Origin: DASXUC01 sp036505015
GTDB taxonomy: Bacteria; Sysuimicrobiota; Sysuimicrobiia; Sysuimicrobiales; Kaftiobacteriaceae
Direction: 5' to 3'
DNA length: 49,670 nt
Assembly: GCA_036505015.1 (NCBI GenBank)
Contig: DASXUC010000089.1
Location: 1-49,670, forward strand
The notes under the pieces were generated by a model. It was not told the origin of the DNA. It saw only the letters and a program-made list of their open reading frames with translations, and did not search any database. Below, one piece after another: positions 22,733 through 32,703 of this stretch; within the stretch, counting starts at the first letter, position 1; every line of letters begins with the position of its first letter. The position numbers were made by a program, and so were the translations under genes.

Positions 22733-24046
22733 TCACTTCACAACGATGATACCTGTCATCCCGGTCAGCAGGTGCTGCCTGCAGAGGTACCGGTACTCCC
22801 CCGGCTTCGCGAACGTGAATGCGTACTGCTGCCGGCGCTCCAGGCCGGGCGAATCCCACAGCCCATTGAAGCTCGTGGTGGTATGCACGTTGGAGCCGCG
22901 GTTGATCCAGACCACGCGCGTGCCTGGGTGGACGACCAGCTGGGCCGGGCGGAAATGATTGTCCAGCATGGGCACGATCACGGTACGGGACACGACAACG
23001 TGTGACGGTGTCGCAGCGGCCGGCTGCCGCCGCACCGGCAGGTGCATCGCATGGCCAGCCGGAGTGACCGGCTGGAACCCCTCGTACTGAAACAACGTCA
23101 TCATCCCGTTGTCGCCGTGATTCGGCATGTGGCAGTGGAACATCCACACGCCGGGATTGTAGGTATCCACTTCCAGGTCGTAGCGCTCGCCGGGGCTGAG
23201 CTGCACGGTATCCTTGCGCAGCCGCCCGCCGGGCGGGACGGGGTTCCCATCGGTGGCGACAATCGTGAACGTGTGGCCGTGGAGGTGGATCGCATGGGTC
23301 AGGTTGCCCAGGTTGATCAGACGCAGCAGCACACGCTGGTGAGGTTTCACCCGGATCGGCGGGATGGCCGGCCCGGCCTTGCCGTCCATGAGGAACAGAT
23401 CGTATTGCAGCGCGCCGCCGCGGCCGTTCCCCGCATCCGCGCCGGGCAATTCCTTGCGTCCGAGCGCCACGTCTGGGGTGAAGTCGAGCGCGCGTTCATC
23501 GAGGATGATCGTCCGGTCGACATCGTACTTCGGGCCATTGCGGGGTTCGATGATCAGCGCCCCGTACAACCCCAGTTCCAGTTGCGCGTTGGTATCGACG
23601 TGCGAGTGGTACATCCGCGTGCCGGCGGGCGATGCGACGAATTCGTACGTGAACGTGGCCCCGGGGGCGATCGGGGCCTGGGTCACGCCCGGCACCCCGT
23701 CCATCTTGTAGTTCAGGTCAACGCCGTGCCAGTGCACGGTCGTCGGCACCGGCAGGTGATTGGTAACCACCACGCGCACGAGGTCGCCTTCGGTCACCCG
23801 GAGTTCGGGGCCGGGCACCCGCCCGTTGTACGTCCACGCGTCGGTGACGATGCCGGGAGCGATCTCCCATTTCGCCGGCCGCGTCTCTAGATGGAACTCT
23901 CTGAGATGTCCTCCGGGGGCCATCGCGGTGGGGATGCCCTGCTGAGGCGACGGCTTGCTGAAGACCGAGGCGCCTCCGCCCATCAGCACCCAGACGACCA
24001 GGGCCCCGATGAGTCCGCCGGCGATGGCGGCACCCAGTGTTTTCAT
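22733..24046 (-). CDS. Two-domain multicopper oxidase fused to a C-terminal cupredoxin
   Basis: 437 residues, starting at the ATG that overlaps the sco stop (ATGA). Residues 5-24 form a membrane anchor or signal (AAIAGGLIGALVVWVLMGGG). All four multicopper motifs are present: HWH 105-107, HSH 147-149, HLHGH 254-258, and HCH 304-306 with H310 and M315. The oxidase part ends near residue 325, which is the size of a two-domain oxidase rather than a 500-residue laccase. Residues 350-437 add a further type 1 copper domain (H388, C422, H425, M430). Oxidation of a phenolic, metal or nitrogenous substrate with O2 is expected; the substrate is unknown. Confidence 0.92.
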   Translation of the reverse strand: MKTLGAAIAGGLIGALVVWVLMGGGASVFSKPSPQQGIPTAMAPGGHLREFHLETRPAKWEIAPGIVTDAWTYNGRVPGPELRVTEGDLVRVVVTNHLPVPTTVHWHGVDLNYKMDGVPGVTQAPIAPGATFTYEFVASPAGTRMYHSHVDTNAQLELGLYGALIIEPRNGPKYDVDRTIILDERALDFTPDVALGRKELPGADAGNGRGGALQYDLFLMDGKAGPAIPPIRVKPHQRVLLRLINLGNLTHAIHLHGHTFTIVATDGNPVPPGGRLRKDTVQLSPGERYDLEVDTYNPGVWMFHCHMPNHGDNGMMTLFQYEGFQPVTPAGHAMHLPVRRQPAAATPSHVVVSRTVIVPMLDNHFRPAQLVVHPGTRVVWINRGSNVHTTTSFNGLWDSPGLERRQQYAFTFAKPGEYRYLCRQHLLTGMTGIIVVK

Positions 24047-24618
24047 CGCAGGCGCGCCAGATCGTTGAGGACATCTTGAGGCTTGAAATCGAATCCGTAC
24101 GCGCCGAGCACGACGCCGGCTCGGCTGATCACAAACGTCGGCGCCGCATGTGCCTGCAGTCCCATGCCGGCCGGCTGGACGACGATGCCATAGGCTTTGT
24201 AGACGGCGGCCAGGGTCTGAGCTGCGCCGGTGAGGAAATACCACGCCCGCAAATCCGCGCCGTACCGGGACGCATAGACCTTCAAGACCGCTGGGGTGTC
24301 CCGGGCCGGATCGGTGGTCACCGAGACGAAGACGAAATCCTTCCTCCACCATCCCCGGGCGGCCAGGCCGCGCTGGACGCGGGCAAGATTCGCGGTGATC
24401 AGCGGACACACGTCGGTGCAGTGAGTGTAGATGAAATCCAACAGCACGATCTTGCCGCGAAACTGGCTGAGCCGGACCTGCGCGCCGGATTCGCTGGTGA
24501 GCGTGAAGTCCGGCGCTGCCTTGCCGACGACCGGGAATGGAGCGGCAGCGCCCGCGGCGCTCGCCAGCAGCAGGACGGCGGCGAGTGCCCAGGTTGTCAG
24601 GTTCATCGCAGTTCGCAT
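24043..24618 (-). CDS. SCO1/SenC copper chaperone
   Basis: 191 residues from ATG 24618; ATG 24606 is an alternative. N-terminal signal/anchor (MNLTTWALAAVLLLASAAGA). Thioredoxin fold with the copper-binding CxxxC in YTHCTDVCPL (C67, C71) and the distal His in LQAHAAPTFVI (H157). SCO proteins deliver copper or reduce thiols for the CuA site of cytochrome oxidase. Here, overlapping a multicopper oxidase and with no oxidase subunits nearby, it probably metallates that enzyme or the cupredoxins (inference). Confidence 0.9.
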   Translation of the reverse strand: MRTAMNLTTWALAAVLLLASAAGAAAPFPVVGKAAPDFTLTSESGAQVRLSQFRGKIVLLDFIYTHCTDVCPLITANLARVQRGLAARGWWRKDFVFVSVTTDPARDTPAVLKVYASRYGADLRAWYFLTGAAQTLAAVYKAYGIVVQPAGMGLQAHAAPTFVISRAGVVLGAYGFDFKPQDVLNDLARLR

Positions 24619-24647
24619 GTGCTCGCGGGACACAAACCTTCCGCTTA

Positions 24648-25540
24648 CTACGCTTCGGGTGGAGCCTCCTGCTTGACATCGCGCGCCGTCCACACGCCGG
24701 CCAGCACGACCGCGGCGCCGGCGATCTGCAGGATGTTCAGGCGTTCTCCCAGCAGCAGGTAGGCCGAGATCATGGCGACGATCGGGATGAGGTTAGAATA
24801 CACTGCGGTCCTCGCCCCGCCGACGCGTTGGACCGATCGATACCAGATCACGTAGCCGATGGCGATGGCGGTGACGGCGGAGAATGCCACCCCCGCCCAA
24901 GCCTGCCAGGTGATCCGTGCCCAATCCTGGGCCAGCAGTTGCGGCAGGGAGACCAGTACCAGCGGCGGGACACCCAGCAACATGGTGATCGTGGTAAGCT
25001 GCAGCGCTGACATGCGCGTGAGGAACGGGCGAGAGAAGACCGTGTACGATGCCCAGCAGATCGAGCACACCAGCACCAGCCCGTCGCCGGCGATCGTCTG
25101 CGTATCGAACCGCATCCGGCCGCCTCCCAGAACCAAGACGAACAGACCCGCAAACGCGACCGTAATCCCCAGCCACACCCGTGGGGTGAGGCGGTCCAGC
25201 CGCAGTGCCGCGCCGAGGACGGCCACGAACAGCGGCACCATCGCCAGGATGAGTGCTGAGTTTCCCGCGGTGGTCCTGGCGATGCCGCTGATGAAGAGGA
25301 TCTGATACAGCGTATGCCCCACCAGCCCCAGCGCCAACAGCGTCAGCCAGTCGGAGCGGCGAACGGTCAGCGGTCCCTGCGCGCGAAGCACGACGGCCAG
25401 GATGACCACGGCGCTGCCCATGCGCAGCGTGTTGAACACGAGCGGGGACATGACGTCCAGGGCCGCTTTGATGACCACGAAGTTGACGCCCCAAATGGTG
25501 GCCAGCGCCAGCATGCTGAGATCGACGCGCGGGGACTCGG

Positions 25541-25544
<4 letters not shown>
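24648..25544 (-). CDS. EamA/DMT-family transporter
   Basis: 298 residues with about ten helices in two EamA halves (LALATIWGVNFVVIKAAL at the start, GDGLVLVCSICWASYTVFSR opening the second half, LLLGERLNILQIAGAAVVLAGV at the end). Substrate unknown. Starts at ATG overlapping the pdxA stop (ATGA) and ends about 30 nt before sco, so it sits in one transcription unit with both. Only distantly similar to the EamA protein encoded at 19059. Confidence 0.9.
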
Positions 25545-26515
<971 letters not shown>

Positions 26516-26587
26516 CGGTCCAATTGTAGCGGAGAGGGTTCGCATTTTCAGACGTGGAAGGTTCGCTGGGCATCAGGGGGACGCACG

Positions 26588-27694
26588 ATGGCAGCAGTGG
26601 AACACGGGTGTCTGGTGATCGCCGACATCGCCGGGTACACGAAGTACGTGGCCGGGGTCGAGCTGGAGCATTCCCAGGACATCCTCGCCGACCTGATGAA
26701 CACCGTTGTCTCCCAGATGCGCGGGCTGCTGCACCTGGCCAAGCTCGAAGGGGACGCGGTCTTCTGCTACGCGCACGACGGCGACACGGACGGCTCGACG
26801 CTGCTGGCCATGGTGCAGTCGTGCTACAATGCGTTCGCGAAACGCCAGCAGCTGATCGACCGGCACACGACGTGCGAGTGCAACGCCTGCCGGCTCATTC
26901 CCACGCTCAACCTCAAGTTCCTCATCCACCACGGCGAGTACATTATCCATGAGATCGCCGGCAGCCGCGAGCTGGTGGGTCGCGACGTGATCGTCGCGCA
27001 CCGGCTGCTGAAGAACTCGGTGACGAAGCAGACCGGCATTCACGGGTATGCGATGGTGACCGAACCCTGCGTGCGATATTTCGGGTTTGACCCCTCCGCG
27101 CTGGGGTTGATCGAACACACCGAAGAGTACGACGACGTCGGCGCGATTCGCGGATACGTGATGGATCTGGAGGCCAGGTGGAAAGACGACCAGGAACGGC
27201 GTGTCGTCTACGTCGGTCCCGACGACGGCGCTCTGCTCGCGGAGGTCGACCTGCCTGCGCCGCCCGCCATCATCTGGGACTACATCACGACCCCTGCCAA
27301 ACGCGCCATGTGGCAGGTCGACACCCTGCGGATCGACGAAGCGTCCCCCACCGGCGTCCGCGGCGTGGGGACCAGAAATCACTGTGTCCACGGTGCCTTC
27401 GTCGTCGACGAGGAGATCCTGGACTGGAAGCCGTTTCGCTACTATACGGATCGATCCGTGCTCCCCATCGGCTCGGTGATCTTCACCGCGGAACTCTCGG
27501 TCAGTCCAGACGGCCTGCACACGAGGGTCACGGTCCGGGCGCGCCCGGAGGGTGGACCGGAGCAGGTGGCGATGCTGGAACAGATGCTGCCGCAGATCCG
27601 GGAGATGTACGACCTCGGCATCAAGGCGCTGACGGCGCTGCTGACGAATGTGCGCTCGGCCGCCGAGGAACGCGCGGCGTCGCTGACCACCTAG
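26588..27694 (+). CDS. DUF2652 cyclase-like / SRPBCC protein
   Basis: 368 residues from ATG 26588; the longer upstream frame crosses pdxA and is rejected. Residues 1-190 match DUF2652, a degenerate relative of class III cyclases (EHGCLVIADIAGYTKYVAG, LAKLEGDAVFCYAHDG, ELVGRDVIVAHRLLKNSV) with a CECNAC cysteine motif. Residues about 215-355 are an SRPBCC/START-like ligand-binding fold (AEVDLPAPPAIIWDYITTPAKR, GTRNHCVHG). The family is thought to be enzymatically altered or a sensor; no function is established. First gene of a plus-strand unit with the unknown protein and lactate permease. Confidence 0.88.
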   Translation: MAAVEHGCLVIADIAGYTKYVAGVELEHSQDILADLMNTVVSQMRGLLHLAKLEGDAVFCYAHDGDTDGSTLLAMVQSCYNAFAKRQQLIDRHTTCECNACRLIPTLNLKFLIHHGEYIIHEIAGSRELVGRDVIVAHRLLKNSVTKQTGIHGYAMVTEPCVRYFGFDPSALGLIEHTEEYDDVGAIRGYVMDLEARWKDDQERRVVYVGPDDGALLAEVDLPAPPAIIWDYITTPAKRAMWQVDTLRIDEASPTGVRGVGTRNHCVHGAFVVDEEILDWKPFRYYTDRSVLPIGSVIFTAELSVSPDGLHTRVTVRARPEGGPEQVAMLEQMLPQIREMYDLGIKALTALLTNVRSAAEERAASLTT

Positions 27695-27717
27695 GGGACG
27701 CCGCGGGAGAGCCGCGC

Positions 27718-28161
27718 ATGCCGCGTCCCGTCCCCGAGCCCATCGAATTCCTCGGTCGGACCTTCACCGTGGTCATCGACGGCCCGGATGCCGATGCCCG
27801 GTACAGTGCGACCATCATCGAGGCGGCGACGGGCCGGATGCTGACGAAGACGCCCGTGCGGGGCCGCAGCGAAGACGACGTGCGGGACCGGGCCGCCGAC
27901 GTGATCCGCACCCTCGTGACCATCGAGCGTCTCAGTGCGATCGTGGTCGCGGTCGTGGGCGAACTGGCGCCGGGGGCGACGGTCGAGCTCACCGAGGATG
28001 CCCGTGCGCTCCACGCCGACGTCCGCGGCGGGTGGGTATTGTCGCCGCCGCTGGCGCTGCCCCGTGAGGAGATCACCGACCCCGACGCTGATCTGGATGC
28101 CTGGGCGAAGTACATCCGCGACTATCTCACCGCGTATTTGATACCCGCCGGAACCGCGTAG
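27718..28161 (+). CDS. Hypothetical protein before the lactate permease
   Basis: 147 residues from ATG 27718, with GGGAG 8 nt upstream. No family recognised. N terminus is beta-rich (EFLGRTFTVVIDGPDADARYSATI), then an amphipathic helix (DDVRDRAADVIRTLVTIERL), and a C-terminal acidic helix (DPDADLDAWAKYIRDYLTAYL). No signal peptide or transmembrane segment, no cysteines. Its TAG is directly followed by the permease ATG, and the DUF2652 gene ends 23 nt before it. Position suggests a small soluble accessory or regulatory protein of that operon. Confidence 0.75.
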   Translation: MPRPVPEPIEFLGRTFTVVIDGPDADARYSATIIEAATGRMLTKTPVRGRSEDDVRDRAADVIRTLVTIERLSAIVVAVVGELAPGATVELTEDARALHADVRGGWVLSPPLALPREEITDPDADLDAWAKYIRDYLTAYLIPAGTA

Positions 28162-29763
28162 ATGCCCAGCGACCTCTGGCGCGTGTTTGCCGCCACCGTG
28201 CCGCTGCTGGTGCTGCTGATCGGACTGCTGCGCCTGGGATGGCGCGGGACGACCGCCGGGCTCGTCGGTCTGGCCAGTGCGATCGCGCTGGCCCTGCTCG
28301 CCTTCGCGGCGCCGCTGTCCGCGGTGGGGATTGCCCTGTGGCGTGCCGCAGCGCTCAGCCTCAACGTGCTCTACATCATCTGGGCCGCGCTGCTGTTGTA
28401 TCAGTTCGCCGAGCAGTCCGGCGCGATCCGCAGCATCGGCGACGCCGTCGCGCATCTCACCGAAGATCACGTGCTGCAGCTGTTGATCATCGGGTTTGCC
28501 TTCAGCTCCTTCCTGCAGGGCGTGGCCGGCTTCGGCGTGCCGGTCGCGGTGACCGCGCCGCTGCTGATTGGGCTGGGCTTTGCCCCCCTCGAAGCCGCCG
28601 CGGTGCCGCTGATTGGTCACGCCTGGTCCGTGACGATGGGCGACATGGCCAGTTCGTTTCAGGCGCTGCGCTCGGTGACCGGGCTGCCGCCGCGCGACCT
28701 GGGGATCTGGATCGCCGTGCTGCTGGGCCTGGCCTCCGTCGCCTCCGGCTTCGCCGTCGCCCACGTGCACGCGGGCCTGCGGCCCTTGCGGCGCGCGTTC
28801 GGTGCGATCCTCGCGCTGGGGCTGGCGATGGGCGGCACGCAGCTGCTGCTGGCGCTGACGCAGCACTGGATCATCGCATCCTTCGGTGCCGGGATGGTCG
28901 GGTTGATCGTGAGCATGGGGCTCGCCCGGCTGGCGCGGCGTCGCGCCGGATACTTCGGCCTGCTTCCGGAATGGCCGCCCCCGGAAGGCCGGCGGGAGCC
29001 GCCGCGGCCCGCTCCGATGGAGATCCCGGAGATGCCGTTTCATGCTGCCTTCCTGCCATACTACACCCTGATCGGCGTGGTCGCCCTGGCGACGTTCGTG
29101 GGGCCGCTGCACGAGCTGCTGGAACGCGCCCGGCTGGAAATGTCGTTCCCGGCGGTGACGACCGGCCTGGGGTGGACGTCGGAGGCCTCGACCTTTGATC
29201 TGGCGATCTTCGGCCATCCCGGCGCGCTGCTGCTGTACACGACCGTCGCCGCCGCCGGGCTGTTCTGGACGATGGGCCGGCGGCTGCCGGATTGGCGGCG
29301 CGTGTGGTCCGCTGCGGCGGAGCAGGGCATGCCGACGACGATTACGATTCTCGCACTCGTCGGAGTCGCCATGGTCATGTCCTACAGCGGCATGACGTTT
29401 CTGTTGGCAAGAGCTCTGAGCGGTGCCGTCGGCGTCCTGTTCCCACTGGTCTCGCCTTTCCTCGGCCTGCTGGGGACCGTCATCACCGGCAGCAACACGA
29501 ACTCCAACGTGCTGTTCGGCGCGCTGCAGCGGGACGGAGCGAAGCTGCTGGCGATGGATCCGGTGCTGATGGCGGCGCTGCAGACCGCCGGGGGGGCCCT
29601 GGGATCCATGCTCGCCCCGGCGAAGGTCGTGCTGGCCACGGCGACGACGGGGCTCGCCGGTGAGGAAGGACGGGTGATGCGCATCACCGCGCGCTACGCG
29701 CTTGCGCTCACGGGCGCGCTGGGTCTGCTCGGACTCGTCGTAGAGCTTGTGCTGCGCCGCTAG
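28162..29763 (+). CDS. lldP: L-lactate permease family (LctP)
   Basis: 533 residues, about 13 transmembrane helices. The family hallmark FSSFLQGVAGFGVPVAVTAPLL and GHAWSVTMGDMASSFQAL are present, as are late FPLVSPFLGLLGTVITGSNTNSNVLFG and APAKVVLATATTG. LctP carriers import lactate or glycolate with protons. An FMN-dependent 2-hydroxy-acid dehydrogenase in the same window (46021-47190) could act on the imported substrate, but is 16 kb away. ATG abuts the preceding stop. Confidence 0.92.
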   Translation: MPSDLWRVFAATVPLLVLLIGLLRLGWRGTTAGLVGLASAIALALLAFAAPLSAVGIALWRAAALSLNVLYIIWAALLLYQFAEQSGAIRSIGDAVAHLTEDHVLQLLIIGFAFSSFLQGVAGFGVPVAVTAPLLIGLGFAPLEAAAVPLIGHAWSVTMGDMASSFQALRSVTGLPPRDLGIWIAVLLGLASVASGFAVAHVHAGLRPLRRAFGAILALGLAMGGTQLLLALTQHWIIASFGAGMVGLIVSMGLARLARRRAGYFGLLPEWPPPEGRREPPRPAPMEIPEMPFHAAFLPYYTLIGVVALATFVGPLHELLERARLEMSFPAVTTGLGWTSEASTFDLAIFGHPGALLLYTTVAAAGLFWTMGRRLPDWRRVWSAAAEQGMPTTITILALVGVAMVMSYSGMTFLLARALSGAVGVLFPLVSPFLGLLGTVITGSNTNSNVLFGALQRDGAKLLAMDPVLMAALQTAGGALGSMLAPAKVVLATATTGLAGEEGRVMRITARYALALTGALGLLGLVVELVLRR

Positions 29764-29796
29764 TGGTTTGACCAGTCCGTCTGGGGAGGTGATGCG

Positions 29797-30234
29797 ATGA
29801 AATGGATGACGCGGGAACACGTGAAAGTCGATCGGGTGGCCTGCCCGTGGCTGATCACGAAATTTGTCGATCCCGACGCCGAATTTCTGTTCGTGCCGGC
29901 GGATCAGATCGCTACGGCGGCCGCCGGCCAGGGGGCGATCCCGTTCGACGCGCCGGGCGTGGAACTCGGCCACCACGAGGGAAAGTGCAGCTTCGAAGCC
30001 ATCGTCGCGAAGTATCGGATCACCGATCCGGCGGTTGGGATGCTCGCGCAGATCGTCCACGGGGCCGACGTCGCGGCCGACCTGTACGGTCGCCCGGAGG
30101 CGCCGGGACTGCAGGCGATCGCGGAGGGATTTCGCCATCTCGGCCTCCGCGATGACCATGAGATCCTGGCCCGCGAGTTTGTCGTCTACGACGCCCTGTA
30201 TGCGTACTGCCGGCAGGTGATCGGCGCGCCATAG
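29797..30234 (+). CDS. ChrB-domain protein
   Basis: 145 residues, strong ribosome site GGGGAGGTGATGCG before the ATG. Matches the C-terminal domain of chromate-resistance protein ChrB: WMTREHVKVDRVACPWLITKF, DPDAEFLFVPADQ, and ELGHHEGKCSFEAI with metal-type His/Cys. Stand-alone forms like this are common and not proof of chromate resistance; no chromate transporter ChrA is present. Overlaps the start of the phosphoesterase by 1 nt (TAGTG). Confidence 0.88.
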   Translation: MKWMTREHVKVDRVACPWLITKFVDPDAEFLFVPADQIATAAAGQGAIPFDAPGVELGHHEGKCSFEAIVAKYRITDPAVGMLAQIVHGADVAADLYGRPEAPGLQAIAEGFRHLGLRDDHEILAREFVVYDALYAYCRQVIGAP

Positions 30235-30974
30235 TGCGCATCGCGGTCGTCTCGGACATCCACGGCAATTTCGCCGCCTTGCAGGCGGTTGTCCGGGACC
30301 TCGATCGCCAGTCCGCCGACGAAGTGCTGGTCGGGGGCGATCTCGCCGAAGGCGGCCGCCAGCCCGTTGAGGTGCTGGAATTCCTCATCGACCGCCGCTG
30401 GCCCGCGGTGATGGGGAACGCCGACCGCTTCCTACTGAAGTTCTTCGATGGTCCCCCGCCGTTGGACGATCCGTTCGCCGACGCCGGCCAGTGGGCCGCC
30501 AACCGGCTGGAGGAGACCCACGTCGCATACCTCCGGAGTCTGCCAGAGATGCTCCGCCGCCGCGGCCCGGACAGCGAGCGGCTTGCCGTGGTTCATGCCA
30601 CGCCGTGGAGTGTGGTCGACGTCGTCTTGCCCGATGCCCCGCTGGAGGTGGCGCGCCACATGCTTACCGCGGCCCACGCGGACGTGCTGGTGTACGGACA
30701 CATTCATTCGGCCTACCAGCGGCAGGCCGGCGGTGGATGGCTGCTCAGCGTGGGCGCCGTCGCCGGCTCAAACGACCAAGACCCACGGCCGGCGTATTCC
30801 ATCGTGACGCTTGCCATGCCGCCGGGCGTGGAAGTTCGCCGGGTGAGCTATGACGTGGAGGCAGAGATCGCCGCTCTGAGTCGGGAAGGTTTTCCGCTGC
30901 GACTCGAGATGGCGCAGTGGATGCGTACCGGTGGTCCGTGGCCGATCCGCGCTCCGTCTCGAAACCCCGGTTGA
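30234..30974 (+). CDS. Calcineurin-like metallophosphoesterase (YfcE/MJ0936 type)
   Basis: 246 residues from GTG 30234. Dimetal motifs: RIAVVSDIHGNFAAL (DxH), EVLVGGDLAEGG (GD), VMGNAD (GN.D), VVHATP and VLVYGHIHSAY (GHxH), then SVGAVAGS. Cytoplasmic phosphodiesterase of unknown substrate; cyclic nucleotides are a possibility given three cyclase-type genes in the window (speculative). The REP element begins 8 nt after its stop. Confidence 0.9.
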   Translation: MRIAVVSDIHGNFAALQAVVRDLDRQSADEVLVGGDLAEGGRQPVEVLEFLIDRRWPAVMGNADRFLLKFFDGPPPLDDPFADAGQWAANRLEETHVAYLRSLPEMLRRRGPDSERLAVVHATPWSVVDVVLPDAPLEVARHMLTAAHADVLVYGHIHSAYQRQAGGGWLLSVGAVAGSNDQDPRPAYSIVTLAMPPGVEVRRVSYDVEAEIAALSREGFPLRLEMAQWMRTGGPWPIRAPSRNPG

Positions 30975-30981
30975 TGCTACC

Positions 30982-31080
30982 TCAGATGAGTCACGCGAAC
31001 GCGCATTCGGCAGGAGGTGACAGTCACCCAACTGCATGGGTGACAGTCACCGGTCTGGGAGCGTGACTGTCACCTCCTGC
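30982..31080. repeat. REP/REPIN element upstream of the RAYT gene
   Basis: CAGATGAGTCA (30983-30993), then outer inverted arms GCAGGAGGTGAC (31010-31021) and GTCACCTCCTGC (31069-31080). Inside are palindromes GGTGACAGTCACC (31016-31028 and 31039-31051) and GTGACTGTCAC (31063-31073). It has one palindrome more than the copy at 20040-20114 and is followed by TTTT. It ends 66 nt before the RAYT ATG. Confidence 0.88.
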
Positions 31081-31146
31081 TTTTGGCTCGATTGGGGGAT
31101 TCCACGGCTGACGCAGTCCCGGATAGTGTCAAATCCGGGAACCCTG

Positions 31147-31719
31147 ATGCCGCGACGACCGCGCGGATTGATCGTTAACTCGATTGTGCACGTGATTGCC
31201 CGGGGCAACCGCGGCGCGCCGATCTATCAGCAGGAGCAAGACTACCGTGCGTTCCTTCAGTTCTCTCAGGAGTACGTATCCGAGCACTCGGCGCGCGTCC
31301 ACGCCTATTGCCTGATGTCGAATCACTTTCACCTCCTGGTCGAAGTGGGTGAGACGCCGCTCTCGAGACTGATGCACGCGCTGCTGAACCGTTTCGCGAA
31401 GTACTTCAATCGCATGAATGGCTTTCGCGGCCATCTCTTCGGCGATCGGTTCTGGGCTAAGCCGTGCGACTCGGAAGCGTATGCACTGGCTTCCGTCATG
31501 TACATCCACCTCAACCCCTGCCGGGCAGGTATCACCCCGTACGCCGATGCATATCCTTGGAGCACGCACCGCGTCTACCTCGGCGCGTCGCAGGTGCCGT
31601 GGGTGGCGACGACCCTGCTCGATCTGCTGAGCGCCAACCGGGAGCGTGCGCACGCACGATACACGCGATTGATGGCTGAAGCGGCGCCGGAGCCGTTCCG
31701 GGATAGGGTTTTCGAATAG
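31147..31719 (+). CDS. REP-associated tyrosine transposase (RAYT)
   Basis: 190 residues from ATG 31147; the longer frame upstream runs into the repeat and is rejected. Y1/IS200-like HUH fold: MPRRPRGLIVNSIVHVIARG, HUH motif SNHFHLLVE (H60, H62), FGDRFWAKPCD and the tyrosine region VMYIHLNPCRAG (Y119). RAYTs are usually single-copy, domesticated-looking transposases that mobilise short REP hairpins. The element directly upstream and its relative at 20040 are the expected substrates. It appears full length. No terminal repeats of an ordinary IS are seen. Confidence 0.9.
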   Translation: MPRRPRGLIVNSIVHVIARGNRGAPIYQQEQDYRAFLQFSQEYVSEHSARVHAYCLMSNHFHLLVEVGETPLSRLMHALLNRFAKYFNRMNGFRGHLFGDRFWAKPCDSEAYALASVMYIHLNPCRAGITPYADAYPWSTHRVYLGASQVPWVATTLLDLLSANRERAHARYTRLMAEAAPEPFRDRVFE

Positions 31720-31757
31720 CTCACCGAACGTCGCCCTCGCAGAAGGGGAAAAAGCTG

Positions 31758-32234
31758 ATGACGCTCAAGGACCTGGTGATTGACCACCTCGAGTACACGT
31801 TTGAACGCGAGACCTGGCAGCCGCCCCTGAGGATAGCGGTGCAGGGGGTGACCGCGACGCAGGCGGCGTGGAAACCGAGCCCGGCGCGGCATTCGATCTG
31901 GCAGATCGTGCGGCACGTCACGATGTGGAAACAATCGGTGCTGGACGGGATCAACGGGACTCCCCAAGATGCCGACGCGCTGGAAGCGACGGACTGGCCG
32001 GAGGTTTCCGGCGATGAGGCGGCATGGCAGCAGGACCTGCACCGGCTGCACGCGGTGGCCGATCAGTTGAAAACGATTGCCCTGGCCGCGGACGAGACCC
32101 GCCTGATGGCGCCGGTGCCGACAGTGCAGGGGGCGCCGGCGCAGCCGTTGATGCAGCGGCTGGTGCGTCAGGCGACGCACGACATCTATCACGCCGGGCA
32201 GATCCAATACCTGCGGGCGCTGCAGGGCGTGTGA
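31758..32234 (+). CDS. DinB-family protein
   Basis: 158 residues. DinB four-helix fold with metal ligands H53 (WQIVRHVTMWK) and the C-terminal pair in RQATHDIYHAGQIQYL. Same superfamily as the protein at 20153 but only distantly similar. Metal-dependent, substrate unknown. ATG has an AAGGGG site about 12 nt upstream. Followed 15 nt later by mscL. Confidence 0.88.
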   Translation: MTLKDLVIDHLEYTFERETWQPPLRIAVQGVTATQAAWKPSPARHSIWQIVRHVTMWKQSVLDGINGTPQDADALEATDWPEVSGDEAAWQQDLHRLHAVADQLKTIALAADETRLMAPVPTVQGAPAQPLMQRLVRQATHDIYHAGQIQYLRALQGV

Positions 32235-32249
32235 GGGAGGGATCGTTCG

Positions 32250-32681
32250 ATGCTGCGGGAGTTCAGGAACTTCATCATGCGCGGCAACGTGATCGACCTC
32301 GCCATCGGCTTCGTGATGGGCCTGGCCTTCGGCAAGATCGTGACGTCGTTCGTCACCGACATCATCATGCCCCCGATCGGGCTGCTGCTGGGCGGCGTGA
32401 CCTTCGCCGACCTGTTCATCAACCTCTCCGGCACGCCCTACGCGACGCTGAAACAAGCGCAGGCGGCGGGGGCGGCCACCATCAACTACGGCGTGTTCCT
32501 CAACGCCGTCATCGAGTTCCTGATCATCGCCTTCGTGATCTTCCTGATCGTCCGGCAGGTGAACCGGGCCCGGCAAAAGTCCCCCGTCGTCAAGGAGTGC
32601 CCGTACTGCAAGTCCGTCATTCCGATCGCCGCGACGCGCTGTCCGGCGTGTACCTCACAGCTCGCGGCAGAGCCATCCTGA
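32250..32681 (+). CDS. mscL: Large-conductance mechanosensitive channel MscL with zinc ribbon
   Basis: 143 residues. MscL core: REFRNFIMRGNVIDLAIGFVMG (N-terminal helix and TM1), FVTDIIMPPIGLLLGG, and TM2 YGVFLNAVIEFLIIAFVIFLIV. The C terminus replaces the usual helical bundle with a CxxC..CxxC zinc ribbon (ECPYCKS..ATRCPACTS), a variant found in several lineages. It releases solutes on hypo-osmotic shock. Ribosome site GAGGGAGGG upstream of the ATG. Confidence 0.95.
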   Translation: MLREFRNFIMRGNVIDLAIGFVMGLAFGKIVTSFVTDIIMPPIGLLLGGVTFADLFINLSGTPYATLKQAQAAGAATINYGVFLNAVIEFLIIAFVIFLIVRQVNRARQKSPVVKECPYCKSVIPIAATRCPACTSQLAAEPS

Positions 32682-32703
32682 CCGATCCAACGAGGTGGTG
32701 GTG

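Noticed and set aside
27691..30159. 822-codon open frame on the minus strand
   Set aside because: Exact antisense of the lactate permease and ChrB genes. Its product is a His/Arg/Gln-rich, low-complexity sequence typical of shadow frames in GC-rich DNA.
29797..30234. Chromate resistance operon
   Set aside because: Only a ChrB C-terminal-like domain is present. There is no ChrA transporter or ChrR reductase, so resistance is not claimed.
31010..31719. Complete IS200/IS605 insertion sequence
   Set aside because: There is no matching element at the 3' end of the transposase gene and no tnpB. RAYT features and the related REP element at 20040 fit better.
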